A stretch of DNA of 9,199 nt from Gemmatimonadales bacterium (lineage in GTDB: Bacteria; Gemmatimonadota; Gemmatimonadetes; Gemmatimonadales; GWC2-71-9): positions 1 to 9,199 of the forward strand of contig JABDII010000621.1 of NCBI GenBank assembly GCA_013003805.1, read 5' to 3'. Shown here piece after piece: positions 6,701-9,199 of the stretch. Made by a program: the position numbers and the translations under genes. Position 1 is the first letter of the stretch, and the number at the start of each line of letters is the position of its first letter. The notes below the pieces were generated by a model. That model was not told the origin of the DNA. It saw only the letters and a program-made list of their open reading frames with translations, and did not search any database.

Positions 6701-8819
6701 AGGAATCGGGGTCCTGCCCTCCCTGTTGCTCAAGCAAAGCAACTACCGGTCCATGGCGGGCGGAGACGGCGCCTGCATGGGTTGCGGCGAGAAGACCGTC
6801 GTCCACCTCGTGCTCTCCGCAGTGAATGCGCTCATGCTGCCGCGCGTGGAACGCTATGTCCAGCGGCTGAACGACCTGATAGCCCGCCTGGACACGAAGG
6901 CGCGTAACATCCTGGCATCGGATGTCGATCTCGATGCCGTACCGGGCATCCTCGAAGGCGGCGTCGACGTTCCGTTGGAGGGCGAGAAGAAGGCCGCCGT
7001 GGAGCGGATCTCTCGGACGTTGCACGACCTGAAGGACCTCCGGTGGCGCTACACCGAAGGCCCGAGCGGGAAAGGCCGAGCCACCGTCGGGATGACCAAT
7101 TCCACCGGCTGCTCCTCGGTATGGGGCAGCACGTATCCCTACAATCCGTATCCGTTCCCCTGGGTCAATCACCTCTTCCAGGACGCTCCGTCGATCGCCA
7201 TCGGGGTCTTCGAAGCGCACATGCGGAAGATGGCCGATGGCTTCGTGGCCGTGCGGCGAGCGGAGCTCGAATTGGCGGATGACTACGATCCGGCCGTGCA
7301 CGAGCCTCAGTTCACCCATTTCGAATGGCGTCAGTTTAGCCAGGACGAATTCGATATGTGCCCGCCGATTATTGCGCTGGGCGGTGACGGCGCGATGCTC
7401 GATATCGGGTTCCAGAACCTGTCGCGGCTCCTGGCCTCCGGGAAGCCCATCCGGGTCGTGGTGCTCGACACCCAGGTCTATTCCAACACGGGCGGGCAGG
7501 CCTGCACCAGCGGGTTCTTGGGACAGGTCAGCGACATGGCCGCGTTCGGCAAGGGGCAGCATGGCAAGGAGGAGACCAGGAAGGAGCTGTCGCTCATCGC
7601 GATGGCCCACCGGAACGTCTACGTTCTCCAATCCTCCCAAGCGGCACCGTCACATCTCCTCGGCGGCGTGCTGCGCGGGCTCCAATCACACTATCCTGCG
7701 GTCTTCATGCTCCACTCCCCATGTCCGCCGGAGCACGGCCTGGGCGACGACGCCTCGACCGAAGCGGCCAAGTTGGCCCTCGAAACCCGCGCGTATCCCA
7801 TCCTAACGTACGACCCGGCGGAAGGAGAGACCCTGTCCGAGCGCCTCTCGCTCGATGGCAATCCGTCGATCCAGGATATCTGGCCCGAGTACGAGCTCAA
7901 GTACCAGGACGACGATGGGAATGAGACCACGATGGAGATGCCGCTCACGATCGCGGACTGGGCGGCCACCGAGGCGCGTTTCAAGAAGCACTTCAGCCCG
8001 CTGCCCGAGGAGGCGAATGGCGATCTCTCACCGTTCCACGAGTACCTGGCCTTGCAGCCGGAGGAGCGGGAGGGTCTCACGCCGTACATCTACGTGCACC
8101 AGGACGGCGATCGACTGGGTCGCCTGGCTGCATCGGACGAAATCGTCCAGCTGGCCGAGGACCGTCTCGAGGTATGGTCCCAGCTGAAGCAGATGGCCGG
8201 GCTCGAGGCCACGGACGACGTCCGCGGGTTGCTCGAGGAGGAGCTCGACGCGGAATTCGACCGGAGAGTCGAAGGGCTGCGGGCCGAGTACGAGGCGAAG
8301 ATCGCCGACTTGAGGAATCGCTACCCGAGAGTCATCGCTCGGCGGATGGCCGAGGGGCTGATCCGCGCCGGCAATGGCCAGCGCACGGTGGCGGACCTGT
8401 TGGAGCAGGTCCAGTCGGAGCCGGGACTCCAGCCGCTTCGCCTCGAACCGGGAGAGGCCGACTTCTCGGCCGCTCCAGCCCCGAGTGCCGTGGCCCAAGC
8501 CGCACCGGCGCCCGCGGCCACCGCGGTGGCGCCTGCCGGGGTGGAAGCGGCGGAAGAGGAAGAGGGTCTGGCTCTCGAACCGTGGATCGACTCCGCGCGA
8601 TGCACCACGTGCGACGAATGCACCAACATGAATAAGCGGCTGTTTGCCTACAACGAGAAGAAGCAGGCCTACATCAAGGATCCCCGGGCCGGCAAGTTCA
8701 AGGAACTGGTCATGGCGGCCGAGAAGTGCCCGGTGCAGATCATCCATCCGGGAACGCCGCTCAACCCGAAGGAGAAAGATCTCGAGAAGTGGATGAAGCG
8801 GGCCGAGCCCTTCGCCTGA
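3780..8819 (+). CDS. nifJ: Extended pyruvate:ferredoxin (flavodoxin) oxidoreductase with fused C-terminal ferredoxin domain
   Basis: This single-chain PFOR interconverts pyruvate + CoA and acetyl-CoA + CO2 using thiamine diphosphate, with electrons passing along [4Fe-4S] clusters. Order of domains: pyrimidine-binding domain (about 16-260; YPITPS with T45, E78 and R128 matching substrate/cofactor residues of the Desulfovibrio enzyme); domain II (about 301-400); gamma domain (about 492-720; starts IHSVGGWGAITMGKN); and two ferredoxin motifs, C785/C788/C791/C795-P and C921/C924/C927/C931-P. The thiamine domain has proximal cluster ligands C999, C1002, C1111 and C1315, the GDG motif at 1202-1204 and DTQVYSNTGG (N1236). 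At 1679 residues it is far longer than the usual 1170-1230. There is about 80 residues extra between the ferredoxin motifs, about 84 between C1002 and C1111, and a C-terminal addition. That addition holds a charged coiled-coil-like helix (about 1458-1517), an Ala/Pro linker (about 1562-1597) and a single-cluster ferredoxin-like domain (C1608, C1611, C1614, C1650-P). GTG start: the frame covers the whole expected N-terminus and no later start would. It lies between rnfB and rnfC. PFOR class is certain; pyruvate as the substrate is likely but not proven. Confidence 0.95.
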   Translation: MIFKKKDPPTSSPKYPGIATAVDGTTAVVEMETAASEGAGAYPITPSTQMGEGWAAAVAAGKTNVHGRRLIFFEPEGEHAAAAVTAGMSMAGLRATNFSSGQGIAYMHESLYAAVGKRLTYVLNVAARAMTKHALNVHAGHDDYHAVDDTGFFQLFAKDAQESGVLNVIAHRIAEMSLNPGICAQDGFLTSHVIESVLLPERELVQEYLGDPSDIIDSPTPAQRYVFGEQRRRIPEIFDLDYPTMMGVVQNQDSYQQGVAAQRPFYFDHLPELTDQAFEEYAALTGRRYARAAGYRLEDAEFVIAGQGSVIPNAEAACDYLRESRGLKIGVLNLTMFRPFPADIISHLLRGKRAVTVLERLDQPLAVDAPILREIRAAMSKAAENARANGTAPFPGLAACSPEEIPAFFSGCFGLGSRDLQPCDLIAAVENMLPGGSQRRQFYLGIDFVRQDTRLPKLEIWQQELLETYPRLVELSLPPADDVDLLPKGSTAIRIHSVGGWGAITMGKNVAMTASELLGLSIKANPKYGSEKKGQPTTFYAVLAHEPIRLNCELKHVNVVLSPDPNVFRHSDPLAGLAEGGVFVVQTDRSPEEFWQSLPATGQKAIKDRGIHVHFLDAFKIAMEEASDPDLRYRMQGAAFMGAFFKVSGLIEREGLDEAKLFDGIRAQMTKKFGSRGTRVVEDNLRVIRRGFDEVQTLDTTAFTVAEGEVGIPPVMPAILDGTNVQPGIGNPGRFWEQVCFMYRTGEDGIADPFAALSAIPAATSTIRDMTDIRFEVPKFVADKCTGCAQCWTQCPDAAIPGVVSTVDDVIHAAIASMSNGRTFDRLRQIVRPLSAEARRILKGVPFTTFSDVLSTAYSNVTEKLSLSPERRRALDDEFAPVYSALAEFPLAKTGPFFDLPESKEKGTGGLLSITVNPEACKGCNLCVEVCPDEALITIKQDEEVVDQLRRDWKVWQHLPETNDRYVNIASLEEGIGVLPSLLLKQSNYRSMAGGDGACMGCGEKTVVHLVLSAVNALMLPRVERYVQRLNDLIARLDTKARNILASDVDLDAVPGILEGGVDVPLEGEKKAAVERISRTLHDLKDLRWRYTEGPSGKGRATVGMTNSTGCSSVWGSTYPYNPYPFPWVNHLFQDAPSIAIGVFEAHMRKMADGFVAVRRAELELADDYDPAVHEPQFTHFEWRQFSQDEFDMCPPIIALGGDGAMLDIGFQNLSRLLASGKPIRVVVLDTQVYSNTGGQACTSGFLGQVSDMAAFGKGQHGKEETRKELSLIAMAHRNVYVLQSSQAAPSHLLGGVLRGLQSHYPAVFMLHSPCPPEHGLGDDASTEAAKLALETRAYPILTYDPAEGETLSERLSLDGNPSIQDIWPEYELKYQDDDGNETTMEMPLTIADWAATEARFKKHFSPLPEEANGDLSPFHEYLALQPEEREGLTPYIYVHQDGDRLGRLAASDEIVQLAEDRLEVWSQLKQMAGLEATDDVRGLLEEELDAEFDRRVEGLRAEYEAKIADLRNRYPRVIARRMAEGLIRAGNGQRTVADLLEQVQSEPGLQPLRLEPGEADFSAAPAPSAVAQAAPAPAATAVAPAGVEAAEEEEGLALEPWIDSARCTTCDECTNMNKRLFAYNEKKQAYIKDPRAGKFKELVMAAEKCPVQIIHPGTPLNPKEKDLEKWMKRAEPFA

Positions 8820-8821
8820 GG
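8818..8821 (+). promoter_or_regulatory. Ribosome binding site of rnfC
   Basis: GAGG overlaps the PFOR stop codon and lies 5 bases before the ATG at 8827, so rnfC translation is probably coupled to PFOR translation. Confidence 0.5.
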
Positions 8822-8826
8822 CTCTG

Positions 8827-9199
8827 ATGCCACGCCAATTCAGGTTCCGCCATGGGGTTCACCCACCGGATCTGAAGGAACTAACGGCTTCCGTTGGGAT
8901 CCGGCGGGTGCCATACCCCAGTGAGATCATTCTCCCGCTCCGCCAACATACCGGCAAGCCGGCCAAACCCATCGTCCGTCCCGGCGATCACGTCGAACGC
9001 GGCGACATGCTTGGGGAGGCCGACGGCTACATCTCCGCACCCGTTCATGCCTCGGCGGCCGGCACGGTGCAAGACATCGACCTCTGGCCCCATCCCGATG
9101 GATCGTATGCGCCCGCCGTCCGAATTGCGGTCGAGACGTTCTCGCCCCAGGCCCCTCGCCAGCGGATCATCCCCGATTGGGAGGGTCTCACTCCCGAGC
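8827..9199 (+). CDS. rnfC: Rnf complex subunit C, N-terminal part (cut by the window end)
   Basis: RnfC is the peripheral subunit of the Rnf complex that binds NADH and flavin and carries two [4Fe-4S] clusters. Only the first 124 residues are present. They show the conserved RnfC N-terminal domain: HGVHPPDLKELT near the start, then ILPLRQHTGKPAKP, then VRPGDHVERGDMLGE and APVHASAAGTV. This last part is the barrel-sandwich (biotinyl-like) fold that opens RnfC proteins. The flavin/NADH domain and the cluster cysteines lie beyond the right edge. The start ATG comes 7 bases after the PFOR stop, with GAGG before it, and begins directly at the conserved region. The remaining rnf genes (D, G, E, A) would be expected downstream but are not visible. 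Confidence 0.93.
   Translation, partial: MPRQFRFRHGVHPPDLKELTASVGIRRVPYPSEIILPLRQHTGKPAKPIVRPGDHVERGDMLGEADGYISAPVHASAAGTVQDIDLWPHPDGSYAPAVRIAVETFSPQAPRQRIIPDWEGLTPE

Noticed and set aside
6429..7640. 403-codon minus-strand open frame inside the PFOR gene
   Set aside because: It lies opposite unmistakable PFOR motifs, and its product is rich in Arg, His and Gly with no recognisable domain. Long antisense frames are expected in GC-rich genes.
8817..8829. Possible terminator or promoter between PFOR and rnfC
   Set aside because: Only seven bases separate the stop and the next start; there is no hairpin or T-run, and the overlapping ribosome site suggests continued translation.

Overview
The window is a densely packed piece of one plus-strand operon from a high-GC bacterium, and the operon continues past both edges. 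Genes overlap by 4 to 11 bases or are separated by at most 11 bases. No promoter, terminator, RNA gene, mobile element or CRISPR array was seen. The lineage cannot be fixed from sequence alone. The GC-rich codon third positions, a long ferredoxin-fused pyruvate:ferredoxin oxidoreductase and an RnfB variant lacking one iron-sulfur cluster suggest an uncultivated or environmental group of the Gemmatimonadota/Acidobacteriota/NC10 type, but this is only an impression.

Layout: (1) 2-958, the C-terminal part of a 2-oxoacid (probably 2-oxoglutarate):ferredoxin oxidoreductase alpha subunit (KorA), cut by the left edge. (2) 955-1908, its beta subunit KorB, with the thiamine diphosphate and [4Fe-4S] sites. 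(3) 1898-2920, a cysteine-free protein of 340 residues that I do not recognise. (4) 2932-3783, RnfB, the membrane-anchored ferredoxin-accepting subunit of the Rnf complex. (5) 3780-8819, a 1679-residue NifJ/PFOR-type pyruvate:ferredoxin oxidoreductase with inserts beside its clusters and a C-terminal single-cluster ferredoxin domain on an Ala/Pro linker. (6) 8827-9199, the start of RnfC, cut by the right edge.

How they fit together (inference): KorAB and PFOR are the two large ferredoxin-reducing enzymes of central carbon metabolism, acting on 2-oxoglutarate and pyruvate. Rnf exchanges electrons between ferredoxin and NAD while moving Na+ or H+ across the membrane. Placing the PFOR gene between rnfB and rnfC, with a ferredoxin domain fused to PFOR, suggests a production unit in which 2-oxoacid oxidation feeds Rnf directly. 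The reverse is also possible: Rnf-made reduced ferredoxin could drive reductive carboxylation. The unknown cysteine-free protein sits between the two halves and could be an accessory or scaffold factor. The most interesting points are the rnfB-PFOR-rnfC arrangement, the remodelled PFOR, and the unknown protein.
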